DNA of 64,000 bases from Nymphaea colorata (taxonomy: Eukaryota > Streptophyta > Magnoliopsida > Nymphaeales > Nymphaeaceae), in NCBI RefSeq assembly GCF_008831285.2, contig NC_045146.1, positions 20,227,289-20,291,288 on the forward strand, given 5' to 3'. Below are positions 1 to 10,499 of this stretch, in pieces; within the stretch, counting starts at the first letter, position 1; each line of letters starts with the position of its first letter. Under the pieces are notes generated by a model, which was not told the DNA's origin, did not search any database, and was given only the letters and a program-made list of their open reading frames with translations. Both the position numbers and the translations under genes were made by a program.

Positions 1-1361
1 TCCAAAAATTGTATTAGTGGACTCACAATTTTGAGCAAACAGAATTCAAAAGAGAAAGATGAGAAACCTGTTTATGTACTTTGTCCCGCCAATCAACTAC
101 AGTAATGAATCGTGATGCTTATTCCAGTGCCGATTGGAACAAGATTGCCCTAGTGTTTCAATTGCAATGTTATTTTAGCTTCCCCCGGGTAAACTCAATC
201 AAGTGTTTCATGAAGGCCTGGCCGCGTGATCAATCAAATACACACTCATCCCCAAGGTAGAAAGCCTAGAACAGGAAAACGAGAAAAGAAGAACCGTGGC
301 AATAACTTTCTTTTTCCGCAGCAGGGGAAAAGGAAAACGAGATACCGGACTTTTGCAATGAAAATCAACCACCGTGAACGGAGGGACGGATGCCCTTTCC
401 ACCATGCAGAGAGAGAGAGAGAGAGAGTACCAAGTGGTAGGAACAGAGGCGACGAGCGACAGTGACTCTGTGAGATTGAGGAGGTAGGGTTCCCTTCCTT
501 TCCCGCGAAAAACATTCCAGAGAGGTCGATGGCGGCGCTAATGCTTTTCTCTCTCGTGAAAATTACGCTTAGCGGGCAAATAAGCTCCCCGCACTGAATC
601 AGGATTCCCTTTTCAATCGCCAATTGAGCGGAAACGTGCGGCTTTCTTGCAAAAACGAGAAACGTTGATGGGAAAGTGGCAGAGGCAAACGGGCCCTAAA
701 AAGGAGGTATTTCCGTAATGTCCGGGAGGAGGGAAGGAAAGAAAGGAAAGTAGGGAACAAGAAAGCCAACCAAGAGGAAATTTTTTCCCAGACTCCTGTT
801 TGTGCTAAGATACACGCAACGAACCGTAAAATAATGTTATGAAATCTTGGTTTTGGTTTTGCATCGAAAAGCTTGAAATTTGAGGCGTGCCTCTCATGCG
901 CATAATCTTTTAATTTAATTGTTAATTAGCTTTTTATTAATTGCATTTGGCCAATTTTCTATGGGCCGCCAAATAGATGAATGCTTGTCAAGGTGTGCCC
1001 AACTCCATCTTATCATCAGGGAAAAGAAAACTTTGTTTAGACAAGTTGATCTGGGGAAGGAAGAGATAAGCAAATTGAACTGGGTTCTCACAGAAATTGG
1101 GTTCAGAGAAGAGGGCATCTGGGAGCAACAAGAGCTCCCCCTTAAGAAGACTTGGCCTCAAAGCAGTTCAATGGCCGTAGTATATGCCTTCTAATGAAAA
1201 CTAAGACGCTTCTCAAAACTTGCCTACCAAAACAAGGTAAGCTGGAGTTTGTGGGTTTATTTGGAAGATCAGGTTATAAATTTTAACGAGCGCGTCCGAT
1301 GCACATATAATCTGTAAATTTATTGGGACTGGACTTTTGGGTTTTAGATCTCGTAACTTTC
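1..1361. other. Left-edge intergenic DNA, no gene supported
   Basis: Short open frames occur on both strands, but none resembles a protein family I recognise and none is joined to a neighbour by convincing splice sites. The stretch holds a short GA microsatellite near 410-426 and purine-rich sequence near 720-780. The longest open frame (about 919-1194, plus strand) has a fairly protein-like composition but no identifiable domain, so I do not call it a gene. Confidence 0.5.
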
Positions 1362-3372
1362 GGGGGCCGTTTGATGGCCTGAAAATCAGGAATTGAAAAT
1401 ATATTTCTGAAAATATATTTCTTAGAAAAATAGAATGGAAAAAATCTTTTTGATTCTCATTTTGATGTGTGTGTAATGACTGAAAAATATATTTTTAGAA
1501 ATATATTTGTGCGTTTGATGATAAAGAAACATATTTCTTGATTTCCAGAAATATATTTCTTAGTTTCATATAAAAAACATATTTCCAGATTTTCTAGAAG
1601 AAAAAGATTGATGTAGCATAAATCTTCAAAAGCAAGGAAAGATAGATGACGTCCATACAAATCGTAATCTCAATTTATACAAGATGTTGAACAAGATCAT
1701 TGTGTTATTCCAGGACAAAAATTCCTGGTGAGTGAACTATTTCATACTATTAACCAAACCAGAAATACAGATGCAGCAAAGTTTATCCATTTACCAGACC
1801 AGAAATACAGATGCAGCAAAGTTTATCCATTTACCAGACCAGAAATACAGATGCAACAAAGTCTATCTAGACCAAACCACAACCATTCAAAAAGTATGCA
1901 TCCCCAAAAAACAAATAAAATGTAACTTTCATAATGTCTATCATTTTAAACAAAAAGGTTCTTCCAAAATATGGTGATTATACTTCCTCATATATTTCCC
2001 TTGAACGACACTCGAACATGACATAATACTTATGTCAGGGCTTCAACTTCGATTACCTATGAACATAAATATAAACATCAGCTCTTATTCTACATACAAT
2101 AACTAACAAAAGTAAAACATAAACAAAATAAACATATGAATAACTAATCATCAACACAATGATATTATTCAAGGGACATTTAAACAAAATTAATATTTGG
2201 GCAGCCATTCACTCTTGAGAAATTGAGCACATTTACTATGATATCCTCTCTTATTTTATCAAGCAACATCAGTGCAAAGAAAGGAGTACAGTGATATCAA
2301 TGCTCCTAAAGCAATCGAAAGACGCAAATTTCAACAAGAGGACAGACATCTTTCTTTGTTGCTCTAACAGAAAGGTCTAAATCGACAGGAAGAGCACGTC
2401 ATGTTGGTCTCCTCTCTCTCTCTGCTTCGGGCATCTACCATAATGGGACCAACGAAAGAAGAGATATCTGACCAGAGTGGAAGGCGTAGATCATTGGGGT
2501 TGTGCAGTAGAGAACGACACCAGGTAGAAGCAATTTTTTGTCAGCCGAACGTGTCAACCTCAAACATGAGGTTCAACGGGTTTGGTTGTCACTAAATAAG
2601 GACGTTTTGATGCAGAGATGCTAGAGTCTCCTCCATTATGCAAAAGAAAAATGACCACAAATATAACGTCAATCTTTTCGACCGAAAAGGATCAGCCCTC
2701 TTATTATTGAATTAAACTGAGTCATAGACAATCCTTCGCATTATCAAGCCTGCAATCAGCTTTTCATTCTCTTTGCATGAGTGATATATATGATATGCCT
2801 AATCCGATGGACAATCCGGTGACAGTAATCAACCAACACAAAAGCACCCAAAGAAGCAAATAGGATCATGGAAATGCATGATTGTGTACGATTGTACAAA
2901 GCCATATAGCAGGAAAAAGGGTCAAACCGTCAGATTCAAACAATGGAAAAGATATGAACTCCAAAATTTTTGAACCATATTGAAACAACGGAAAAGGATC
3001 TTCTCAAAAACGTTCGAGCCAAGGCGCAAAAGGCTTCCCAAGCCCCATTACTAAATCAACAAGACGAAAAACAAAAGCGCCAGAGTATTGATCTTACACA
3101 ACGGAGCAAGCGAGTGGTCGGAGCAGGAGAGTGTGAGGGAGACGATGAGGCAGCAGCTGTGGCTGGGTGAGGAACTCGCGGCAGGAAGGAAGAGGCAGAA
3201 CGCGAGCGATCGAGCCCTAACGGGCCAAAAAAAAAATTCTAGAAATATGTTTCCACCAAATCGACCTGAACGGTCGAAAAAACATTTCCGTGTTTGTTAC
3301 GCTGGAAATATTTTGAAAACCAAAAAAATGTTTCTGGTTCCATAGGGAAATTCCCACCAGTCAAACGCCCCC
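1362..3372. mobile_element. Candidate DNA transposon with short terminal inverted repeats
   Basis: The left edge reads GGGGGCCGTTTGATGG. The right edge, reverse-complemented, reads GGGGGCGTTTGACTGG, so the two ends are an imperfect inverted pair. Just inside both ends lie A/T-rich runs built on AAATATATTTC or its relatives. No transposase frame is visible, so it would be non-autonomous. I could not find a matching target-site duplication, and the two ends may belong to different elements. A 40-bp tandem repeat lies inside at 1758-1877. Confidence 0.4.
1758..1877. repeat. 40-bp minisatellite, about three units
   Basis: Two exact 40-bp units (1758-1797, 1798-1837) starting ACCAGAAATACAGATGCAGC are followed by a third, diverged unit that fades out near 1877. 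The unit length is not a multiple of three, so it does not make a repeating peptide. Confidence 0.9.
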
Positions 3373-5360
3373 TAGGTGAAGAGAGTGTTCGTTGAATGGG
3401 GGTGTCTTCAACCAGTAGAGTCGAGCCGAATCGGGCTTGACTCAAAGTCGCCTGGCTAAGCTCGACTTGAGCAAGCTTAAATTAAATTTCAGGTTTATAA
3501 ACGCTATCAAGTTACACTAACTCCACTTGATTAAACTCTTTATCTCTAGTAGGCTCATATACCAACAAGTCAAGTAGAAGTGGTGTATGTTAGCTTGTTC
3601 ACCGAGCTACAGCCGCAGTGGGGCAGACTCCACCATTTTTCTCACCATTAATATGGAAAGCCCTGGTGGCTCACGTTGGCATATGGCATTATAAGTAGTA
3701 CAGTCTCTGGATGGGTTTCTGCTAGTAGGTAAGAAGCGATGGCGGCCCCATATTGACCTTAAATGCATTGGAAACGACAGAAAAACCGCTGCACCCAAGG
3801 TTCTACTATTTAATGAACTTGTGTAACTTTCTTTTTTCTTCCATAGCTTTCTTGCGATTACTGTTTGTCCCCAAGACTGCCCCTCTCTCAATTTACTTTC
3901 ACGGGCCAGTATGAATGATACTGAAAGCTGGCCTCCTCTCCTCATCCCTACGAGGCGCCGCCAACCCATGACGCCAACATTTCAAGGAATAACATAGACG
4001 AAATCTGGGGGGAGCAGAAGAGAAATTCAAGGAAAAAGTAAGAAATGCATGGCTTATCGCTTACAAAAGAAAGAAAAACACCTTAATAGAGGTTATGTTA
4101 TTGTTACTGGAGAAGTACCCAAGTTAAGCAATTCCAAAAAACAGGCACTTAATTTCTCATTTGAAAAGAAGAGTCTAGATTTAAATGCATCGTTTAATTG
4201 AAGGCGGGAGTAAGTAGGACGCCAAGGTTGGGAGTTCCATCATAAATTGAAATGAAACAAAAAAATCTTCCCACTGTCATTCGACGTGCATTGGAAGTGT
4301 AGAGCCAAAGGGTCAGCAGGATTTTAACATTTCCTAAAGAAAACGTGATGCTCTACTGATTTCATATATGTCCGAACCCCTTGATTGTGAGGGAGTGTAT
4401 CCTAATCGATTAAGGCTTAAGCTGTGTGTTGACGCACCTCCGTAGCTCCTCTAATTGCCTTGCCTTTCAATCGATTTCCATCTACCTGCACCTCAAAATT
4501 GCTGCTTAATTTAATGGCATATACCAAGAATGCACTTCTGCGTAATGAATTGGCTTTGCTCCCACTTCCCGATGCATTTATTCCATGCCCTTCTTCTGCT
4601 GCATGCTACAAGGACGAGATGTGCGGTGGTTGGGGGTCATATTGTCAACCGCAGGATACGGACATGGAACCTTTAAGTATGGGCTCTTTAATCATCCGTA
4701 GCATAAACCCACATCATATGTGCATACCTCGTCTCTGTTTTTTCTCTTCCATTATTTTCCGTTCGCTATCATGTGATTTTTCAGATCTGAGCTGTCCTTA
4801 GGGGACATAATAAATATGCATCAAAAGGACTTTAGGTCATTTCAGCCATTCTTGAAAAAAAAAATGGTTTATTTTGGAGATTTTATTTTTTTTAAATATC
4901 ATTAATTTTGTTTCAAATAAAGAGCGCATTTTAGTCATTTTACACCCAGTGCACAAAAAAAATTTGTGCACCATTTGCTCGATCGGTCTTTAAATCGAGC
5001 CAGAGAGAGTTAGAAACAAAGCTATCCTACAGGAAAGAGCAAGAGCAGGAAGAATGGAAACCAGAGTAGGAGAGCATAAAAATTTCATTTCTCTAACACT
5101 TATTTATAGTTATAATAAAGGGACAATGCATAAAAAAAATTAACGAATTTTCTAAATTAATAATTTCACATTCTTGAACAACCTAGAATGCAGAATTGTC
5201 CTTCACGTTGAAACATTTTTCTGCTGAGCGTAACAGCCTTGATTGAAGCTTATAACAAAAATATTCTTGTGGACCACCACGACGCATACAACGAAACTCC
5301 TGCAACAACCATCAAGCTTTAACATATACTTATGAACAAGTAAAAGAACTGTTGTTGGTG
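3373..5360. other. Intergenic DNA, no gene supported
   Basis: The stretch is AT-rich with scattered short frames and no recognisable domain. The part at about 3415-3600 is rich in GAGCTCGACTTGA-like words, also seen at 8040-8450, which suggests a shared dispersed repeat. An open frame at 4460-4801 has several cysteines but matches nothing I know. Confidence 0.45.
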
Positions 5361-5555
5361 AGATTGGCATGCGAAGATTGCTTCATCTTCTCAAAAGATC
5401 GATTGGCATGCGAAGATTGCTTCATCTTCTCAAAAGATCGATTGGCATGCGAAGATTGCTTCATCTTCTCAAAAGATCGATTGGCATGCGAAGATTGCTT
5501 CATCTTCTCAAAAGATCGATTGGCTTGCGAAGATTGTTTCATCTTCTCAAAAGAT
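5361..5555. repeat. 39-bp minisatellite, five units, open on both strands
   Basis: Five head-to-tail 39-bp units (5361-5399, 5400-5438, 5439-5477, 5478-5516, 5517-5555) run without gaps. The first four are almost identical and the fifth carries a few changes. Because 39 is divisible by three, the array reads as a 13-residue peptide repeat: LACEDCFIFSKDR on the plus strand and SFEKMKQSSHANR on the minus strand. Both frames are short (under 100 residues) and have no recognisable flanking domain, so I treat this as a tandem repeat rather than a gene. Confidence 0.93.
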
Positions 5556-6603
5556 CGACTTCTTTGCGGAGCCAAATACACCACGGCATCTGAACTGCAA
5601 GTGGAAGCCATCAACAGATCGCCTCATTCATTTAGCTTGCCGTGAAATTGGGACATGTGGGTGATCTGAATAAATGGTCCAGGTCATAATTTAATAGCGG
5701 CCTGCCAACTTTCCCAGAGAAAGAAATTGATAGCGGCTGGCCTCCCTTGTCCGTTATCACTTGAAAAAAACGCAAGCGACCATTTATAAGTTGGGACATC
5801 AAGGCGTTGCCACGGAATGCTTTTCTAGTAGTTGGGATGCGACTCAATTTATTTCTAAATGAACGATTTGATTACATCTACATTACTTAATTAGCACAGA
5901 AAAATAAGTCTGGTTGGTTAAAAAATCGAGATTCGATTTTCCAATCTCTCTCTCTCTCTCACGCACATACATCCAGATGCGGTTTGTTGGACGCAGTAAT
6001 GACCATCTGTCTTTCAGCTGTATAAGAGAGATTGGTGAGTATGGGTCGTCTTTTCCGAGAAGGAAAGTGGGTGATACATCGACCCTCCATAGTAAAAGGT
6101 CCGATAGTAAGACGTTTCTTTCAATTCTCAGAGTAGGAAGGGGATGATGATGGATCATGGTTGTCTCACGTAAGGTCTTGGGGCTGCTAGGTTATTCTTA
6201 CAACATGTTTCAAGGGAAAAAGGAAAAAAAATGTTCTTACAACATGTTAGCAGCAGCGCACATGAGTTAGGTGGGGGCATAAGTGTTTTGAAGAAGCAGA
6301 TGTTGCCGTGCTTTAAGTGGCGTTTTTATTGGGGATACTGTACATGATCATATATTTGTGGTAAAGCAAGTTATATACGAAACCGCTGTCCTTGAAATTT
6401 TTGTGAATCATGACAAAAAATGTTCTTGATTAATAAAAAAAAGTTGTACGAATAGAAAAAAGTAATCAAAAAAGTAAGATTTTGAAATTTGATAAAGCTT
6501 AAGCTAAATGAGTTGTGTTACATAATGACCAATATACTTCTTTAAGTGACAAAAAAACATCTTAAATGAGTTGTGTTTGTCCAGCTGATGTCGTTATCTC
6601 AAA
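5556..6603. other. Intergenic DNA, no gene supported
   Basis: Short frames on both strands lack domains. A CT microsatellite lies near 5944-5960. I see nothing else that can be supported. Confidence 0.45.
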
Positions 6604-6844
6604 TCTCTATCTTTATCTCATATTCATGTTGTTATTTCATACACATTCTATCATTATTATCTCATACTCATTATTTTATACTTTTGTTATTGTCACATAC
6701 ATATATCGTGATCTCATATCATCTTTGTCATTATCTTAGATGTTATGGGTATGAGATAATGATAAGATACGATAAAGCTATCAAAATGATAAAGTTGATG
6801 CTATGAACATGAGAAAATAACAGGAATATCAAATAAAGATAGTG
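6604..6844. repeat. Imperfect inverted repeat (foldback) about 240 bp
   Basis: The left arm begins CTCTATCTTTATCTCATATT. The reverse complement of the right arm reads CTATCTTTATTTGATATTCC and continues similarly, and TATCATTATTATCTCATAC near the centre is answered by ATCATTATCTCATACC. The arms meet near 6720. This fits a foldback-type MITE or a decayed hairpin. The simple TATCTCATA-rich composition could inflate the match. Confidence 0.45.
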
Positions 6845-9032
6845 GTGTAAGTTAATTAAGACAACTATATGCTTACAAAACTCCTTAAAGCATTCACGCA
6901 TGTAGATGATCGATGGGTTTCTTCTGCAGACAGAGAAAATAAAAATAAAATAACGAGAAACCATCCTCTCCTTTCAGGGGCAAAGTGTAGAAACTGTCGA
7001 TGGAGGTGCAACTCATCGCACCATCTTCCAGGCTGTATTGTATGAATCGAAGCGGCGGGTGGCTTTTTATTCAAAGCTAGCGGCGGAAGACAGTCACACG
7101 TCACTGCTTGCGTGGAGTTCCCTGAAAGTCTCTCTCAATCAGACTCAGACACGTCTTACATGTATTTCCATGCGCCAAGCCGAATTATTGGATAGAGCCA
7201 ACTCTTCCGAACAAAATTTTCTACTTTGTATGATTCTATTTGCTTGGCTTTTGACGGCACCAACCGAAAGCTCCCACCTCTCCAATTCCAATCAATTAAT
7301 TTTAAATCCTCTTGTCCACCTTTTTCCGATCATTTTTACATATTCAATTTTGCTACTTTTTTTTCTTTCTTTCTTTCTTTCAGCTTATTCGTCCCAACTT
7401 CTTTAATCTTCTGATTGTCATATGTATGGTTGTAGGTGAAAAACATTCTTCGTGGACCGATCCCTATCGCGTGTTCTATTGGCTTTGCGTTTTCTATTTG
7501 ACTTTGCTGATTTTATAAAACATGATATGTTTCGCATCCCACTCCATCGTATTTCATCTAAATGCATTTGCTTTCCCACTTTCTCTTCCGGTATTGCTTC
7601 GTGATGATATCCTGTAACAGTGTTACCGGAAGATCACAAAGTCTTTTTAACTGAGCGTCGCAAATACCCAATCATTGATGTCAATGAATCAGATTCTTCC
7701 CAACGGGCAGTTCGTGAATTAAAGTCTATACTCGTGCGTGTCGATTCCTCGTTATCAGTATAAAGGAAAACAAAACATGTACATATTTATTATGTTTATA
7801 TTTATATTTGATTTGTTAGCGGGCACACCCATGTCTAATGTGGCGTGCACCTTCAGAGGCCACCTGAGTCGTCGTCTGCTCTCCGATTTGGTCTTCACCT
7901 TTTCCGGATGAGGACGGGTGGCGGTTTCGCTCAGCTCATTCAATTACATTTACTCCCTTTCCCGCCCGTTCGTTTCACTTCGTCTGTCTGTCACTAATAT
8001 CTACGAGCAGGAGATTATCATGGGGTGAACAGGAGCTGAGTTCAGCCGCTTGAGTTCGGCTCGACTAATGAAACCAGAGTTTAAGAATATCTCAACGAAA
8101 ACAGCTCAAGATTAAGGTTTCACAAACTCTTTTAAATATATGGACTATTATTTTAACATAAATCGAGCTCAACTCCATTAAGGCTAGTCAAAGATGAAAT
8201 CGACTCAAAGATGAAATCGACTCCTTCACTCCCTCAAACTCAAAATAGACTCAAAGGTGAAACTAAGTGAGGAGAGAGAAAAAGAATGAGAATGAAGCTT
8301 CACAGAACAACCCAAGAAGAATATCCATTACTCGACCTAACGAGTCCACTTCGGTTCAAGCTAGCTTCGTTAAACAAACTTAAACTCGACTCGATAAAAT
8401 AAACCAGCTGAACGATCAACTCAAAGCTCGATTCATTGAGTAGAAAAGATGGCTCCAACTCAAGTTTAAGCAGCCAAATTCAAGTTGCTCGCTGGTTGTT
8501 TACCCCTACTTCAGGTTGGTTGGTGAGAGGGAGTTTGGAGCAACCACGCTTGTTCCACCCTTCATGCCTCCTTCCCTTAATGCCTCCTTTCCCTGTCAAT
8601 ACAACACAACTCCTGACGCTTGATCCGTCGCCATCGGGTAGAACACATGCTTACGCCTCATCCTGTTCCTGTGGCAAAAGAGGTGACCTCTCGCTCTCTC
8701 TCTCTCTCTCCCTCTCTAACTAACTGCGGAAGAACATTGATTGAAAACCCATTATACAAAAAAATGGCGGGCTTCTGCACTTCACTGGCATCACTAAAAT
8801 AAATAAGCTAGTTGCCATCTGTGTACCGTCATATTAAAGAGGGCGAAGACTCACCTGTCACTCTCTACCAGTCACCTTCCCCCTCCCTCCTTAAGAACGG
8901 CACAACTCATCTCAGGCACATTACATATATGCATGGCTTCGGCCTCCTAACCGCCATCAGCCAGCTGCGCAGTTCCAGAGAAGTAAAGGGCGCCTTTCCT
9001 CTCCCTCTCGCGTCCCGTCTTCTCCCTCCATC
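6845..9032. other. Intergenic DNA upstream of the KCS gene
   Basis: No gene is supported. The stretch includes a TTTC microsatellite near 7360-7380, a candidate element at 8021-8506, and a CT microsatellite near 8690-8716. The last few hundred bases should contain the KCS promoter and 5' leader, but I see no element clear enough to place. Confidence 0.45.
8021..8506. mobile_element. Candidate hAT-like non-autonomous element
   Basis: The left edge reads TGGGGTGAACAG and the right edge reads GTTTACCCC, an imperfect inverted pair of the (TA)GGGGTGTAAAC kind common at the ends of plant hAT elements. The interior is rich in GAGCTCGACT words. There is no coding capacity and I found no clear 8-bp target duplication. 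Confidence 0.38.
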
Positions 9033-10499
9033 ATGGGGGTGCCCGCACCTTCCCCCCTCAATCCTCTCTCGTCCGAAGACCCTGAGACCCATTTTCCCCA
9101 CAGCCTCTACACACACCTCTTCCGCTCCTTGTTCAAGACTGTGAGTAGGAACCTCCTCCTGTTTACCGTCTCCCTCGAAGTATCCACCTTTGCGTGGTGG
9201 GGTTGCAGCCCCACCACCTACGCGGTTCCTCTCTTTTTCTTGCTACTGTGTGCCGCCATGGCTCAGTATTGGCTCACCCGCCCTCGCCCCGTGTATTTGG
9301 TGGACTTCTCCTGTCTCAAGCCACCTTCCCATCTGAGGGTACCGTTCAGCACCTTCAGCGAGCACGCTTCCCTGGTGGGGTTCCTCAACCAGGAGAGCAT
9401 CGACTTCATGATGAAGGTCATACGTAGCTCCGGCCAGGGCGAGATGACCTACCTCCCCCCTCCCCTGCACTTCCTCCCTCCCAGGACCAACCACAGCGAC
9501 TGCGTTGACGAAGCCTGCATGGTCCTCTTCCCCGTCATGGATGATCTCCTCGCCAAGACATGCACCTCCCCTCGGGCCATCGACTTCTTGATCGTCAACT
9601 GCAGTGGCTTCTGCCCTTCCCCCTCCCTCACCTCCATCCTTGTCAACGCCTACGGCATGAGGGAGGACATAAAGACCTACAACTTATCCGGGATGGGGTG
9701 CAGCGCCGGAATCCTGGGAGTCGACTTGGCTCGAAGGCTCCTGGACCTGCACCCCGACTCCATAGCCCTCGTGCTCAGCACGGAGATCATCTCCACCGGG
9801 TGGTACCCGGGGAAAGACCGCAGGAAACTTGTGCTTAACTGCTTGTTCAGGATGGGATGCTCCGGGTTGATGCTGAGCAACAGGAAGGATGCGAAGCGCA
9901 GGGCCAAGTATGAGTTGTTATGCACGGTGAGGACTCAGATGGCGTTCGACGACCGAGCTTACAGGTCGGCGGTGCGGGAGGAAGACGAGGACGGCATCAC
10001 CGGAGTGACACTCGAGAGAGACCTGCTGCACGTGGCCCGAGAGCTGCTCGTCGCGCACCTTTCGGTGCTGGGTCGCCGGATCCTGCCCTTCAGCGAGAAG
10101 GCACTGTACGTTCTGTGGATGCTGCGCAGGAGGTACTGTGGCTCCTCGAAGGAGATCCACGTCCCGGATTTCAAGTCGGCGGTACACCACTTCTGCATTC
10201 CGCCGTCGGGCAAGGGCCTGATTAAAGAGATAGGGAAGAGCCTCAAGTTGAGGCCACAGGACGTGGAGCCGGCGCTCATGACGCTGCATCGCTTCGGCAA
10301 CCAGTCGGCTGCGGCACTGTGGTACGAGCTGGCGTACATCGAGGCGAAGGGGAGGGTGAAGAAGGGCGATAAGGTGTGGCAGGTGGGGATGGGGACGGGG
10401 CCAAAGGCCAACAGTGCTGTCTGGAGAAGCTTGCGGTCCATCAAGGCCGAGGGCGGGCCCTGGTCCGACTGCATCGACGCCTACCCTGTTGTTGACTGA
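9033..10499 (+). CDS. 3-ketoacyl-CoA synthase (KCS), intronless, atypical active site
   Basis: A 488-residue FAE1/CUT1-type KCS, the family that condenses malonyl-CoA with acyl-CoA at the ER in very-long-chain fatty acid elongation (wax, suberin, sphingolipid precursors). The N-terminus has hydrophobic stretches at about 40-57 and 64-80 for membrane anchoring. The thiolase-like core follows, with the nucleophile Cys223 in NLSGMGCSAG and Asn423 in LHRFGNQS. In the Arabidopsis enzyme FAE1 the triad is Cys223, His391 and Asn424. Here the motif normally reading CIHAGG is CIPPSG, so Pro390 sits at the catalytic histidine. A second conserved histidine (family VRTH) is Gln302. His386 and His419 are kept. 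Length is normal, the frame is intact and there is no intron, so it does not look like a pseudogene. It could be a non-catalytic or altered-activity family member. The ATG at 9033 gives a full-length N-terminus. Confidence 0.95.
   Translation: MGVPAPSPLNPLSSEDPETHFPHSLYTHLFRSLFKTVSRNLLLFTVSLEVSTFAWWGCSPTTYAVPLFFLLLCAAMAQYWLTRPRPVYLVDFSCLKPPSHLRVPFSTFSEHASLVGFLNQESIDFMMKVIRSSGQGEMTYLPPPLHFLPPRTNHSDCVDEACMVLFPVMDDLLAKTCTSPRAIDFLIVNCSGFCPSPSLTSILVNAYGMREDIKTYNLSGMGCSAGILGVDLARRLLDLHPDSIALVLSTEIISTGWYPGKDRRKLVLNCLFRMGCSGLMLSNRKDAKRRAKYELLCTVRTQMAFDDRAYRSAVREEDEDGITGVTLERDLLHVARELLVAHLSVLGRRILPFSEKALYVLWMLRRRYCGSSKEIHVPDFKSAVHHFCIPPSGKGLIKEIGKSLKLRPQDVEPALMTLHRFGNQSAAALWYELAYIEAKGRVKKGDKVWQVGMGTGPKANSAVWRSLRSIKAEGGPWSDCIDAYPVVD

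Noticed and set aside
919-1194. 91-codon plus-strand open frame
   Set aside because: Looks moderately protein-like but has no domain, no homologue I recognise and no splicing context.
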